NCBI RefSeq assembly: GCF_008642295.1 | Contig: NZ_CP029190.1 | Location: forward strand, 1,178,001-1,242,000 | Direction: 5' to 3' | Length of the DNA stretch: 64,000 nt | DNA from: Streptomyces venezuelae | GTDB lineage: Bacteria; Actinomycetota; Actinomycetes; Streptomycetales; Streptomycetaceae | In this document: in pieces, positions 51,336 to 60,375 of the stretch | Layout: each line of letters starts with the position of its first letter | Position numbering within the stretch: the first letter of the stretch is position 1 | Program-made: the position numbers and the translations under genes | The notes under the pieces: generated by a model | What the model was told of the DNA's origin: nothing | Databases searched by the model: none | Seen by the model: the letters and a program-made list of their open reading frames with translations, nothing else

Positions 51336-52283
51336 CTACGGGCAGCTGATGACCTGGCCGGCGTACGAAAGGTTGCCGCCGAAGCCGAACAGCAGCACCG
51401 GGGCGCCCGAGGGCACCTCGCCCCGCTCGACCAGCTTGGACAGGGCCATGGGGATGCTGCCGGCCGAGGTGTTGCCGGAGTCGACGACATCCTTGGCGAC
51501 GACCGCGTTGACGGCACCGATCTTCGCGGCGAGCGGTTCGATGATCCGCAGGTTCGCCTGGTGCAGCACCACCGCGGCGAGCTCCTCGGGGCTGGTCCCG
51601 GACTTCTCGCACACCTTGCGGGCCAGGGCCGGCAGCCGGCTCGTGGTCCAGCGGTAGACGGACTGGCCCTCCTGCGCGAAGACCGGCGGGCTGCCCTCGA
51701 TCCGGACCGCGTGCCCCATCTCGGGCACCGAGCCCCACAGCACCGGGCCGATGCCGGCCGCCTCGTCGGGGCAGGCCTCGACCACGGCGGCGCCCGCGCC
51801 GTCACCGGTCAGCACGCAGGTGGTGCGGTCCGTCCAGTCGGTGATCTCGGTCATCTTGTCCGCCCCGATGACCAGCGCACGGGTGGCGGAGCCGGCCCGG
51901 ATGGCGTGGTCGGCGGTGGCCAGGGCGTGGGTGAATCCGGAGCAGACCACATTGAGGTCCATCACGGCCGGAGCGCCGCCCATGCCCAGCCGGGCCGCGA
52001 CCCGGGCGGCCATATTGGGCGAGCGGTCGATCGCGGTGGAGGTGGCGACCAGGACGAGGTCGATGTCGTCGGGGGTGAGACCGGCGCCGGCCAGGGCCTT
52101 GCCGGCGGCCTGGGCGGCGAGCTCGTCGACCGGCTCGTCGGGTCCGGCGATCCGGCGCGTCCTGATGCCGACTCGGGAGCGGATCCACTCGTCGTTGGTG
52201 TCGACCATCGCGGCGAGATCGTCGTTGGTGAGCACCTTGGCGGGCTGGTAGTGCCCCAGCGCCACCACGCGTGAAGCGGTCAT
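51336..52283 (-). CDS. Beta-ketoacyl-ACP synthase III (KAS III) family protein
   Basis: A 315-residue enzyme that condenses an acyl-CoA starter with malonyl-ACP. The catalytic triad is intact: Cys114 ([10 protein letters not shown]), His241 (LHQANLRI) and Asn271 (GNTSAGSIP). It begins [14 protein letters not shown] and has the usual [13 protein letters not shown] segment. It may be a stand-alone starter-unit enzyme, because no acpP or fabF is adjacent. It is divergent from fdhD, with 180 bp between the two starts. Confidence 0.95.
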   Translation of the reverse strand: MTASRVVALGHYQPAKVLTNDDLAAMVDTNDEWIRSRVGIRTRRIAGPDEPVDELAAQAAGKALAGAGLTPDDIDLVLVATSTAIDRSPNMAARVAARLGMGGAPAVMDLNVVCSGFTHALATADHAIRAGSATRALVIGADKMTEITDWTDRTTCVLTGDGAGAAVVEACPDEAAGIGPVLWGSVPEMGHAVRIEGSPPVFAQEGQSVYRWTTSRLPALARKVCEKSGTSPEELAAVVLHQANLRIIEPLAAKIGAVNAVVAKDVVDSGNTSAGSIPMALSKLVERGEVPSGAPVLLFGFGGNLSYAGQVISCP

Positions 52284-52463
52284 CGGGTGCGTTCCCCTCG
52301 TACGACAGTCAGGATCACCCAGCTTCGCCTGCTACCGGTGGGTAAGGGTGCGTGTGACCCGACAGGATTCCGGCGTCCGAATTTGGAGAGTCCCGAGGAG
52401 CTTCCTGACGTAAAGGACAATGGACCGCAACGAGCACGACGAGGGATGGGACGGCTGATCGGC

Positions 52464-53312
52464 ATGGGACGGGTCACCGAGCGCCGGCGCGTGGTGCGTA
52501 TCCGGGGCGGGGCCGCCAGGGTGCGCCCGGACACACTGGTGGCGGAGGAGCCACTGGAGATCCGGCTGAACGGCCGGCCGCTGGCGATCACGATGCGGAC
52601 CCCGGGGGACGATTTCGCCCTGGCGGTGGGCTTCCTGGCGAGCGAGGGAGTGCTCGGCGCCGCCTCCGAGGTGCAGGCCGTGACCTACTGCGAGGGCGCG
52701 ACGGAGGACGGCTCCAACACGTACAACGTGGTCAATGTGCAGCTGGCGGCGGGCGTTGCGGTACCGGACATCACGCTGGAGCGGAACGTCTACACCACCT
52801 CTTCCTGCGGCCTGTGCGGGAAGGCCAGCCTGGACGCGGTCCGTACGGCGACCCGGTTCGGCGGGCTGGCCGAGGACCCGGTCCGGATCCCCGCCGAGCT
52901 GCTGGGCGAGCTGCCGGACCGGCTGCGGGCGGCACAGAAGGTCTTCGACCGGACGGGCGGCCTGCATGCGGCGGGCCTGTTCTCGGCATCCGGCGAGCTG
53001 CTGGACCTGCGGGAGGACGTGGGCCGGCACAACGCGGTGGACAAGGTGGTCGGCCGGGCCCTCCAGGCCGGGCAGCTGCCGCTGGCGGGCGCGGTGCTGC
53101 TGGTGTCCGGCCGGGCCTCGTTCGAACTGGCCCAGAAGGCGGTGATGGCCGGCATACCGGTCCTGGCCGCCGTCTCCGCCCCCTCCTCCCTGGCGGTGGA
53201 CCTGGCCCTGGAGTCGGGCCTGACGCTGGTGGGCTTCCTGCGCGGCGGGGACATGAACATCTACGCGGGCGAGCACCGCATCGTGCTGGACGGCCGGCCG
53301 GACACCCCTTAG
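52464..53312 (+). CDS. fdhD: Formate dehydrogenase accessory sulphurtransferase FdhD
   Basis: A 282-residue protein that transfers sulphur to the molybdenum cofactor of formate dehydrogenases. The catalytic CGLC motif (Cys115, Cys118 in [11 protein letters not shown]) is intact, and [33 protein letters not shown] and [35 protein letters not shown] are typical. A nearby upstream ATG (52446) has its GAGGG directly against it, so ATG 52464 is preferred with moderate confidence. No formate dehydrogenase subunit genes lie in the window. Confidence 0.93.
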   Translation: MGRVTERRRVVRIRGGAARVRPDTLVAEEPLEIRLNGRPLAITMRTPGDDFALAVGFLASEGVLGAASEVQAVTYCEGATEDGSNTYNVVNVQLAAGVAVPDITLERNVYTTSSCGLCGKASLDAVRTATRFGGLAEDPVRIPAELLGELPDRLRAAQKVFDRTGGLHAAGLFSASGELLDLREDVGRHNAVDKVVGRALQAGQLPLAGAVLLVSGRASFELAQKAVMAGIPVLAAVSAPSSLAVDLALESGLTLVGFLRGGDMNIYAGEHRIVLDGRPDTP

Positions 53313-53315
53313 GGA

Positions 53316-53738
53316 TCAGCGGGCGGTGCGGCGGCGCTTCTTTTCCGGGCGGTCGGAGGGCGGGTCCACCCGGTGGAGTTCCAGCGCGGGCGGGAGGGGG
53401 ACGGTGCCCGGGCCGCCGGCGAGGGCCCATTCGGCGATGTCGTCGGTGGCCGTGCCGTCGAGTACCCAGCCGAACCAGGCCGCCCGGGCCCCGCGGCGGC
53501 GGGCCTCGGTGGTGGGCTGGACCACGATGATGTTGGCCTGCTCACAGGGGCCGAGGCAGTCGACCGTACGGACGGCCAGCCGGCCCTCGGAAGCGGCTGC
53601 GGCCGTCTGCAGCCGGGCCAGTTGGGCGGCATGGTCGGTGCCGGGGAGCTTGCGGAGGGTGCCGCAGCAGCAGCCGCGGCAGACCACCAGGGTACAGGGG
53701 CGCGGGCCGTGGGCGGCGAGGGGACGGATCCAGGTCAC
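53316..53738 (-). CDS. (2Fe-2S) ferredoxin-like protein
   Basis: A 140-residue protein with a Cys-rich fold like the thioredoxin-type (2Fe-2S) ferredoxins. Cysteines sit at 20, 23, 24, 25, 61 and 65 (VVCRGCCCGTLRKLPGTDH and VDCLGPCEQANIIVVQP). The C-terminus is basic (DRPEKKRRRTAR). It starts at GTG 53738, whose first base is the last of the preceding gene's stop codon (TAGTG), so it is coupled to the bile-acid/sodium symporter-family gene. No reductase or partner oxidase is adjacent. Confidence 0.85.
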   Translation of the reverse strand: MTWIRPLAAHGPRPCTLVVCRGCCCGTLRKLPGTDHAAQLARLQTAAAASEGRLAVRTVDCLGPCEQANIIVVQPTTEARRRGARAAWFGWVLDGTATDDIAEWALAGGPGTVPLPPALELHRVDPPSDRPEKKRRRTAR

Positions 53739-54829
53739 TACCGCACGGTAGCGGCATCGGCCTCGTGCGGGGCCCGCCGGGGCGGGAGTTGGGACACTTC
53801 CCGGCCGACCGGGCCCTGACCCTCCGGTTCCTGACCCTCCGGATTCCGACCCTCCGGGTCCTGGGCGCGGTGGCGGGCCAGCACGGCACAGACCATCAGC
53901 TGCATCTGGTGGAACAGCATCAGCGGGAGCACCGCAAGGCTCGCCTGTGCCCCGAACAGCACGCTGGCCATGGGGAGTCCGGCCGCGAGGCTCTTCTTGG
54001 AGCCGGCGAACTGGATGGCGATCCGGTCCGCCCGGTCGAAGCCGAGGCGCCCCGCCCCGTACCAGGTGATCAGCAGCATCACGGTGAGCAGCACCGCCTC
54101 CACCACCATCAGCGCGCCGAGCCGGGCGGGGCTGACCTGGCTCCACACGCCGGCGGCCATGCCCGCGCTGAACGCGGTGTACACGACGAGCAGGATGGAG
54201 CCCCGGTCGACATAGCCGAGCACCTTCTTGCGGCGGACCAGGAAGCCGCCGACCCAGGGGCGCAGCGCCTGGCCGAGGAGGAAGGGCAGGAGCAGCTGGA
54301 GGACGATCTTCAGGACGGAGTCGGCGGAGAAGCCCCCCGCGCTGCCGCCGAGCAGGGCGGCGGCGAGCAGCGGGGTGAGGAGGATGCCGGCCAGGCTGGA
54401 GAAGGAGCCGGCGCAGATCGCGGCGGGGACGTTGCCCCGGGCGATGGAGGTGAAGGCGATGGAGGACTGGATGGTGGAGGGGACCAGGCAGAGGAAGAGC
54501 ACCCCCTGGTAGAGGGGGTCGGTGAGGACGGTGGGCACCAGCCCCTGCGCGGCCAGCCCGAGCACCGGGAAGAGGACGAAGGTGCAGGCCAGGACGGTGA
54601 GGTGGAGCCTCCAGTGGCGTAGGCCCTCGAGGGCCTCGCGGGTGGAGAGCCGGGCGCCGTAGAGGAAGAAGAGCAGGGCGATCGCGCCGGTGGCGGCCGT
54701 TTCGGCGACGGTGGCCGCGGTGCCGCGGGCGGGCAGCAGGGCGGCGAGGCCGACGGTGGCGACGAGGGCCAGGATGTACGGGTCCAGCGGCAGCCAGGCC
54801 GGTATCTGGGGGCGGTGCATGCCCTCCAT
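53738..54829 (-). CDS. Bile acid:sodium symporter family protein
   Basis: A 363-residue membrane transporter with about ten spans of the BASS/SBF type: LDPYILALVATVGLAALLPARG, then the crossed region LFLCLVPSTIQSSIAFTSIARGNVPAAICAGSFSSLAG and later FAGSKKSLAAGLPMASVLFG. It likely moves an organic anion with sodium, but need not carry bile acid in a soil organism. The cytoplasmic tail has a Pro-Glu-Gly repeat (about residues 328-346). It is divergent from a LysR gene, which probably regulates it, and coupled to the ferredoxin-like gene. Confidence 0.88.
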   Translation of the reverse strand: MEGMHRPQIPAWLPLDPYILALVATVGLAALLPARGTAATVAETAATGAIALLFFLYGARLSTREALEGLRHWRLHLTVLACTFVLFPVLGLAAQGLVPTVLTDPLYQGVLFLCLVPSTIQSSIAFTSIARGNVPAAICAGSFSSLAGILLTPLLAAALLGGSAGGFSADSVLKIVLQLLLPFLLGQALRPWVGGFLVRRKKVLGYVDRGSILLVVYTAFSAGMAAGVWSQVSPARLGALMVVEAVLLTVMLLITWYGAGRLGFDRADRIAIQFAGSKKSLAAGLPMASVLFGAQASLAVLPLMLFHQMQLMVCAVLARHRAQDPEGRNPEGQEPEGQGPVGREVSQLPPRRAPHEADAATVR

Positions 54830-54915
54830 GGTGATGGAGGGGTCCGGTCATCGGGAACCCCGTTCACCGCTCTGACTGTCATTGCAGATCATGATGAGCG
54901 GCTACGGTAGGGAGT

Positions 54916-55782
54916 GTGTATGACCCCGTTCAGCTCCGTACGTTCCTCACCGTCGCGCAGACCCTGAGCTTCACCCAGGCCGCGGCCCGGCTCGGGGTGC
55001 GGCAGTCCACGGTCAGCCAGCATGTGCGGCGGCTGGAGGAGGCGACCGGCCGGCTGCTGTTCGTCCGGGACACCCACCGGGTGGAGCTGACCGAGGACGG
55101 GGAGGCGCTGCTGGGGTTCGCGCGGACCATCCTGGCCGCGCACGAGCGGGCAGCGGCCTTCTTCACCGGGACCCGGCTGCGCGGGCGGCTGCGGTTCGGG
55201 GCTTCGGAGGACTTCGTCCTGACCCGGCTGCCGGAGATCCTGGAGGGATTCCGGCAGGAGCACCCGGAGGTGGACCTGGAGCTGTCGGTGGAGCTGTCCG
55301 GCACGCTGCACGAGCGGCTGGACGCGGGCCGGCTGGACCTGGTGCTGGCGAAGCGGCGCGGGCCGGGTGACGAGCGGGGCCGGCTGGTGTGGCGGGACCG
55401 CATGGTGTGGATCGGCGCGGAGGGCCTGCGGCTGGATCCGGACCGGCCGGTGCCGCTGATCGTGTTCCCACCGCCGGGGATCACCCGGGCCCGGGCCCTG
55501 GAGGTGCTGGAGCGGGAGGGCCGCGGCTGGCGGATCGCCTGTACGAGCGGCAGCCTGAGCGGGCTGGTCGCGGCGGCGCGGGCCGGGCTGGGGGTGATGG
55601 CGCACACCCGGGGGCTGATCCCGCCGGGGCTGGTGAGGGTGGGCGGGCTGCCGGAGTTGGGTCCGGTGGAGTTCGCGCTGCTGCGGGGGCCGCAGGGCGG
55701 GGCGGCGGCGGAGGCCTTGGCCGCGGCGATCCTGTCGGGCGGGGACCGGCTCAGCCGGCCGGCCCGCGGGCCGGCCGGCTGA
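54916..55782 (+). CDS. LysR-type transcriptional regulator
   Basis: A 288-residue regulator. The winged HTH (LRTFLTVAQTLSFTQAAARLGVRQSTVSQHVRRLEEATG, residues 7-45) is followed by a periplasmic-binding-like effector domain with RLRFGASEDFVLTRLPEIL and GLGVMAHTRGLIP. It begins at GTG 54916, preceded by GGGAG. It is divergent from the BASS transporter; the 86-bp gap contains ATCATGAT (54888-54895), a possible part of its binding site. The inducer is unknown. Confidence 0.92.
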   Translation: MYDPVQLRTFLTVAQTLSFTQAAARLGVRQSTVSQHVRRLEEATGRLLFVRDTHRVELTEDGEALLGFARTILAAHERAAAFFTGTRLRGRLRFGASEDFVLTRLPEILEGFRQEHPEVDLELSVELSGTLHERLDAGRLDLVLAKRRGPGDERGRLVWRDRMVWIGAEGLRLDPDRPVPLIVFPPPGITRARALEVLEREGRGWRIACTSGSLSGLVAAARAGLGVMAHTRGLIPPGLVRVGGLPELGPVEFALLRGPQGGAAAEALAAAILSGGDRLSRPARGPAG

Positions 55783-55858
55783 GCACGGGCTGAGCCCGGG
55801 CTGGGCACGGGCTGGGCGTCGGCCGCGCGTCGGCTGCGCCTCGGCCGCGCGCCGCCGG
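55783..55858. repeat. GC-rich imperfect short repeats between convergent genes
   Basis: GGGCTGAGC/GGGCTGGGC and TCGGCCGCGC/TCGGCTGCGC units recur in this short gap. No hairpin with a clear stem was found. It may still act as a weak terminator region. Confidence 0.5.
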
Positions 55859-56941
55859 TCAGAAGCCGAAGGGGCGGTACTCGCCGCCGTCCTCGTGGTC
55901 GGGCTTCTTCTCGTCGGGCTTGCTCGGCTCCGGCTTCTTGTGGTCCGGCTTGCCGTGCTCGGGCTTCTTGGGGTCCGGCTTGCCGTGGTCCGGCTTGACC
56001 GGCTCCGGCTTCTTGTGGTCGGTCTTGCCGTCCTCGGGCTTCTTCTCGTCCGGCTTGGCCGGCTCCGGCTTCTTGTGGTCCGGCTTGACCGGGTCGGGCT
56101 TGTGGTAGTCGGGCTTCTGGTAGTCCGGCTTTTCGTGGTCGGGCTTCTTGTGCTCCGGCTTCTTGAAGTCCGGCTTGCCCGGCTTCGGCTTGTGGAAGTC
56201 CGGCTTCTGGTGGTCCGGCTTCCCGTGGTCGGGCTTGCCCGGCTTCGGCTTGTGGAAGTCCGGCTTCCCGTGGTCCGGCCGTCCGTGGTCCGGCTTCTCA
56301 TCGACCGGGTACCCGTCCTTCGGGCGCGGGACCACGTCGAAGGGGATGTCGCCCGTGTAGGCGAAGGTGCCCTCCGGCAGGCAGTTCTCCTCCCGGTCGA
56401 CACCGAGACCGTCACAGTGCTCCGCGGTGAGCGTGAAGAACACCGTGCCCGTGTGCGTACCGACGCTCAGCGCCTTGAACGGCGGCGAGACGGCCACGGC
56501 GTACGCGCCGCCATTCGTGGCACCGGTGCGCAGCACCTCGTTCCGGCTGAAGGTGAAGCTCTGCTCGTCCGGCGTACCGATGTCGTGAACGTACGTGGCG
56601 CTGACGAACTTGGAGATGAAGTCGTCGATCGGTGCGACCCGGGCCGGCTCGTACCCCTCGGGGTACACGGCACCCGCGGCGCCCGAAACCTCCCAGGTCG
56701 GCGTGGTCCTGACCCACTTCTCCTTGGCGAAGGCCGTCCGGCAGCCCTCCGGACCGATGATCCGTTCCTTGACGTCGAACAGCTTGTTGAGGTCGGTGCC
56801 GTCGGGCGCCAGGCAGTGCGGGACGGGCGGCCGGAAGGCCGAAGGGGCCGGAGCGGCCCAGGCGGGGGCGCCCGCCAGCGAGACCGCGAGCAGGGACGGT
56901 ACGGCCGCGGCCAGGAACCGGGCTCTGTTCACCGGGATCAC
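55859..56941 (-). CDS. Secreted protein with long Lys-Pro-Asp-rich repeat tail
   Basis: A 360-residue exported protein. The signal peptide (about 1-29) is MIPVNRARFLAAAVPSLLAVSLAGAPAWA. Residues about 30-215 form a folded domain with three Cys residues (PHCLAP, EGCRTAF, and the EHCDGLG area) and a FVVxY-type surface pattern that I do not recognise. Residues about 217-350 repeat short units of the form KPDHGKP, KPDFHKP, KPEHKKP, ending in a short acidic tail. Such charged, extended repeats probably span the cell wall. No LPXTG sorting signal follows. The promoter side faces a 213-bp gap divergent from the acyl-CoA ligase gene. Confidence 0.85.
   Translation of the reverse strand: MIPVNRARFLAAAVPSLLAVSLAGAPAWAAPAPSAFRPPVPHCLAPDGTDLNKLFDVKERIIGPEGCRTAFAKEKWVRTTPTWEVSGAAGAVYPEGYEPARVAPIDDFISKFVSATYVHDIGTPDEQSFTFSRNEVLRTGATNGGAYAVAVSPPFKALSVGTHTGTVFFTLTAEHCDGLGVDREENCLPEGTFAYTGDIPFDVVPRPKDGYPVDEKPDHGRPDHGKPDFHKPKPGKPDHGKPDHQKPDFHKPKPGKPDFKKPEHKKPDHEKPDYQKPDYHKPDPVKPDHKKPEPAKPDEKKPEDGKTDHKKPEPVKPDHGKPDPKKPEHGKPDHKKPEPSKPDEKKPDHEDGGEYRPFGF
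55895..56300 (-). repeat. Tandem repeats encoding the Lys-Pro-Asp tail
   Basis: Degenerate repeats of about 15 bases (CCGGACCACAAGAAG and variants on the coding strand), about 25 copies in all, with a longer unit of about 75 bases duplicated near 56160-56280. Expect length differences between strains and difficulty in sequencing. Confidence 0.85.
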
Positions 56942-57154
56942 CTTTCATGTCGGTGCGGGGGGGGACGGTCGACAGCCGAACACGGCGGGCCGCCGCGGCA
57001 CCGCTGACATGCCCACCCGCAGGGGCCGGACGGCGGAAGGGATCACACGCACGGCGGTGAGTGGATCTCGTGGAGGTTTCGGCCAAAGCGGCCTGTTGGG
57101 GGCGGGTCCGGGGGTAGCGTCACCGCGCCGGTACGGAGAGGAGCGGAGCAGCCG

Positions 57155-58978
57155 TTGCGCGAGTTGAGCGTTCCACCCGTGGCCACCCCCGTGCCCGCCG
57201 GAGGACTGGCCGATGCGGTGTTCCGGTACGCCCGGGAGGAGCCCGGCCGGGTGGTGCTCGGCCGGAAGTCCGGCGGGGTCTGGCGGGACGTGACCTCGGG
57301 CGAGCTCCGCGACGAGGTGCTGGCCCTGGCCAAGGGGCTGCTGGCGCAGGGGGTGCGGTTCGGCGACCGGGTCGCGATCATGTCCCGGACCCGGTACGAG
57401 TGGACGCTGTTCGACTTCGCGTTGTGGGCGGTCGGGGCCCAGCCGGTGCCGGTCTACCCCACCTCCTCCGCCGAGCAGGTGCACTGGATCCTGCACGACT
57501 CCGACTGCGTCGCCTGCGTGGTCGAGAACGAGGACCAGGCCATGACGGTCGGGTCGGTGATCGACCGGCTGCCGCAGCTGCGGCGGCTCTGGCAGCTGGA
57601 CACCGGGGCCGTGGCGCAGCTCGCCGCCGACGGGGCGGCGGTGGACGAGGAGGTGGTGCACCGGCACCGGGCCGCGGTCACTCCCGATGCGGTGGCCACG
57701 GTGATCTACACCTCGGGGACCACCGGGCGGCCGAAGGGCTGTGTGCTGACGCACGGCAATTTCATGTACGAGACGGACACGCTGGTGCAGCGGTGGGAGT
57801 CGGTGTTCGCCGGCGGTGCCGGGGAGGGGCCGTCCACGCTGCTGTTCCTGCCGCTCGCGCATGTCTTCGGGCGGATGGTGGAGGTGGCGGCCGTCCGGGC
57901 CCGGGTGAAGCTGGGCCACCAGCCGGTGCTCGCCGCCGCCGAGCTGTTGCCGGACCTGGCCGCGTTCCGGCCGAGCTTTGTGCTGGGTGTTCCGTACGTC
58001 TTCGAGAAGGTGTTCGCGGCGGCGCGGCGCAAGGCGGAGGCGGAGGGGCGGACCGGCCCCTTCGACCGGGCCGTGGAGACCGCCGTACGGTACGCCGAGG
58101 CGCGGGAGCAGAAGGCGTTCGGGACCGGGCCCGGGCCGTCGGCCGCCTTGCGGGTGGAGCACCAGCTGTTCGACCGGCTGGTGTACGGCAAGGTCCGGGA
58201 GGCGATGGGCGGCCGGGTCCGGTACGCGATGTCGGGCGGCTCGGCCATGTCGCGCCGGCTGGGGCTGTTCTTCGAGGGTGCCGGGATCACGGTGTTCGAG
58301 GGGTACGGGCTGACCGAGTCCTGTGCGGCGGCGACGGCGAATCCGCCGGGGGCGACGAAGTACGGGACGGTGGGTCCGCCGATTCCGGGCAGTACGGTGC
58401 ACATCGCGGAGGACGGGGAGGTCTGGCTGCACGGGAGCCATGTGTTCGCCGGGTATCTGAACGATCCGCGGTCCACGGCGGCGGTCCTGCACGGGGGCTG
58501 GCTGGCCACGGGGGATCTGGGGCGGCTCGACGAGGACGGCTATCTCACGATCACCGGGCGGAAGAAGGAGATCCTGGTGACCTCCAACGGCAAGAGCGTG
58601 TCGCCCGGCGCGCTGGAGGAGCGGGTCCGTTCGCATCCGCTGGTGTCGCAGTGCGTGCTGGTCGGGAACGACCGGCCGTACATCGCCGCGCTGGTCACCC
58701 TGGATCCGGAGGGGGTGGCGCACTGGCTGTCGATGCGCGGGCGGCCCCAGATGAGCGCGGCCGAGCTGGTGCAGGACGCGGATCTGGTGGCCGAGGTCCG
58801 GCGGGCGGTGACGGCCGCCAACACCCGGGTCTCGCAGGCCGAGGCGATCCGTTCGTTCCGGGTGCTGGCGGACCAGTTCAGTGAGGAGCGGGGGTTGCTG
58901 ACCCCCTCGCTGAAGCTGAAGCGGCGGGCGATCGAGGCGGCATACGCGAAGGAGATAGCCGTGCTCTACCAGTCCTGA
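57155..58978 (+). CDS. Long-chain acyl-CoA ligase (AMP-dependent synthetase)
   Basis: A 607-residue ANL-superfamily enzyme of the long-chain fatty acid type. Visible in order: EGxR-like ERVRS region at the end, ATP-binding VIYTSGTTGRPKGCVLTHGN (near residue 187), GYGLTESCAA, WLATGDLGRLDEDGYLTITGRKKEILVTSNGKSVSPGALE (near 450-490). It activates fatty acids to acyl-CoA using ATP. It starts at TTG 57155 with a strong GGAGAGGAGCGGAGC leader site. It is next to a Liv-type ABC transporter but separate from it, and divergent from the repeat-rich secreted protein. Confidence 0.94.
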   Translation: MRELSVPPVATPVPAGGLADAVFRYAREEPGRVVLGRKSGGVWRDVTSGELRDEVLALAKGLLAQGVRFGDRVAIMSRTRYEWTLFDFALWAVGAQPVPVYPTSSAEQVHWILHDSDCVACVVENEDQAMTVGSVIDRLPQLRRLWQLDTGAVAQLAADGAAVDEEVVHRHRAAVTPDAVATVIYTSGTTGRPKGCVLTHGNFMYETDTLVQRWESVFAGGAGEGPSTLLFLPLAHVFGRMVEVAAVRARVKLGHQPVLAAAELLPDLAAFRPSFVLGVPYVFEKVFAAARRKAEAEGRTGPFDRAVETAVRYAEAREQKAFGTGPGPSAALRVEHQLFDRLVYGKVREAMGGRVRYAMSGGSAMSRRLGLFFEGAGITVFEGYGLTESCAAATANPPGATKYGTVGPPIPGSTVHIAEDGEVWLHGSHVFAGYLNDPRSTAAVLHGGWLATGDLGRLDEDGYLTITGRKKEILVTSNGKSVSPGALEERVRSHPLVSQCVLVGNDRPYIAALVTLDPEGVAHWLSMRGRPQMSAAELVQDADLVAEVRRAVTAANTRVSQAEAIRSFRVLADQFSEERGLLTPSLKLKRRAIEAAYAKEIAVLYQS

Positions 58979-58993
58979 CCGGGAAACCGGATC

Positions 58994-59054
58994 TGACGGT
59001 CCGTCACCAATCCCTGCGGGAGTTCTTGACGGTTCGTCAGCTCACGCACAGAAT
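58994..59054 (+). promoter_or_regulatory. Two TetR-like palindromes, one overlapping the promoter of the Liv-type operon
   Basis: TGACGGTCCGTCA (58994-59006, perfect around a central T) and TGACGGTTCGTCA (59027-59039, five-base arms) lie 33 bp apart. The second overlaps TTGACG (59027-59032, as t-t-g-a-c-g from 59026/59027), which with CAGAAT (59049-59054) makes a promoter of 16-17 bp spacing. GGAGGGG follows at 59070, ahead of the ATG at 59086. A regulator bound at the second site would block transcription. Confidence 0.7.
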
Positions 59055-59085
59055 TCGGGAATTCCGACCGGAGGGGTACCCGAAC

Positions 59086-60357
59086 ATGTCGCGACCGATC
59101 CGCACCCTGGCCGCCGTGGCGGCGGCCCTCGCCCTTGTCTCCGCCTGCAACTCCGCCTCCGAGAACGGCACCGGCACCGGCAAGCCGGGCCAGTCCGGCA
59201 GCGGCACCACCCGCGGTGTCACCGCCGACTCCATCAAGGTCGGCGGCATCGTCTCGATGACCACCAGCAGCGGCTACAGCAAGAAGGACACCGACCTCGG
59301 CGCCAAGGCCCGCTATCTGCGCGCCAACGCCGAAGGCGGAGTCAACGGCCGGAAGATCGACTACCTCGGCGCCGAGGACGACGGCCAGGACCCCGGGAAG
59401 AACAACGCCGCCGCCCGCAAACTCGTCCAGCAGGACAAGGTGTTCGCGGTCGCCCCGATGAGCTCGACCACCTTCTCCGGCGCCGACTTCCTGGAGCAGG
59501 AGAAGGTCCCCACCTTCGGCTGGGGCACCCTGCCCTCGTTCTGCGGACCCAAGTACATCTACGGGTTCAACGGCTGCCTGGTCCCCTCCCCCGGCGGCAC
59601 CATCAACCAGACCTGGCCGGAAGGCATCGCCACCGTCCTCGGCGGCGCCCGGGGCAAGTCGGTCGCCGTCATCGCCAACGACAGCGACGCCGGCAAGTTC
59701 GGCATCCGCACCTTCCAGCAGGGCTTCGCCAGCGCCGGATTCACGGTGTCCTACGCCAAGGCGAGCGTGCCCGCCACCGCCGTCCCCAGCGACTGGTCGG
59801 CGTACGTGAAGGACATCATGGCCGGCAACGACGGCAAGGCGCCGGACGCGGTCGTCTCGGTCATGCAGACGCCCAGCAACATCGGCCTGTTCACCGCGCT
59901 CAAGCGGGCCGGCTACCAGGGCGTACTGTCCGACCCGACCGACTACGACCCCGGGCTGCTGGCCAAGGAGGCCACCAAGCAGGCCCTCGACGGGGTGCAT
60001 GTCCTGCTGCAGTTCGAGCCCTTCGAGTCGACCGACCCGAAGATGACGCAGTTCAAGGCCGACATCAAGGCGGCGGCGGGCGGCAAGGACGTTCCGCTGA
60101 ACATGCACATGCTCACCGGCTACATGTCGGCCGACCTGTTCCTGTCCATCGCGCAGAAGGCCGGCAAGGACCTGACCGTGGAATCCTTCCAGGCCGCCGC
60201 GCAGAACTTCTCCGACACCGGCACCCTGGTCGGCGACCGGAGCCTGCCCAAGGGGCAGAAGGACAGCTTCGGCTGCGGGGCGCTGGTGGTGCTGAAGAAC
60301 GGCTCCTACCAGGTCTCCGTACCGTTCAAGTGCCACGAGCCCATCCCCTTCAAGTAG
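59086..60357 (+). CDS. Branched-chain amino acid-type ABC transporter substrate-binding lipoprotein
   Basis: A 423-residue secreted lipoprotein. The signal peptide ends in the lipobox LVSAC, giving lipidated Cys21, then a Ser/Gly/Thr-rich linker. Residues about 55-400 form a type I periplasmic-binding fold with VTADSIKVGGIVSMTTSSG, ARYLRANAEGGVNGRKIDYLGAEDD and VAVIANDSDAGKFGIRTFQQGF. It probably binds an amino acid, amide or other small molecule rather than being proven specific for Leu/Ile/Val. It is 18 bp before the fused permease-ATPase gene. Confidence 0.92.
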   Translation: MSRPIRTLAAVAAALALVSACNSASENGTGTGKPGQSGSGTTRGVTADSIKVGGIVSMTTSSGYSKKDTDLGAKARYLRANAEGGVNGRKIDYLGAEDDGQDPGKNNAAARKLVQQDKVFAVAPMSSTTFSGADFLEQEKVPTFGWGTLPSFCGPKYIYGFNGCLVPSPGGTINQTWPEGIATVLGGARGKSVAVIANDSDAGKFGIRTFQQGFASAGFTVSYAKASVPATAVPSDWSAYVKDIMAGNDGKAPDAVVSVMQTPSNIGLFTALKRAGYQGVLSDPTDYDPGLLAKEATKQALDGVHVLLQFEPFESTDPKMTQFKADIKAAAGGKDVPLNMHMLTGYMSADLFLSIAQKAGKDLTVESFQAAAQNFSDTGTLVGDRSLPKGQKDSFGCGALVVLKNGSYQVSVPFKCHEPIPFK

Positions 60358-60375
60358 GGGCAGGGGTCCGCACCC

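Noticed and set aside
55895..56300. Repeats considered as a CRISPR array
   Set aside because: The units are about 15 bases, directly adjacent, degenerate and in frame with a protein; there are no spacers and no cas genes.
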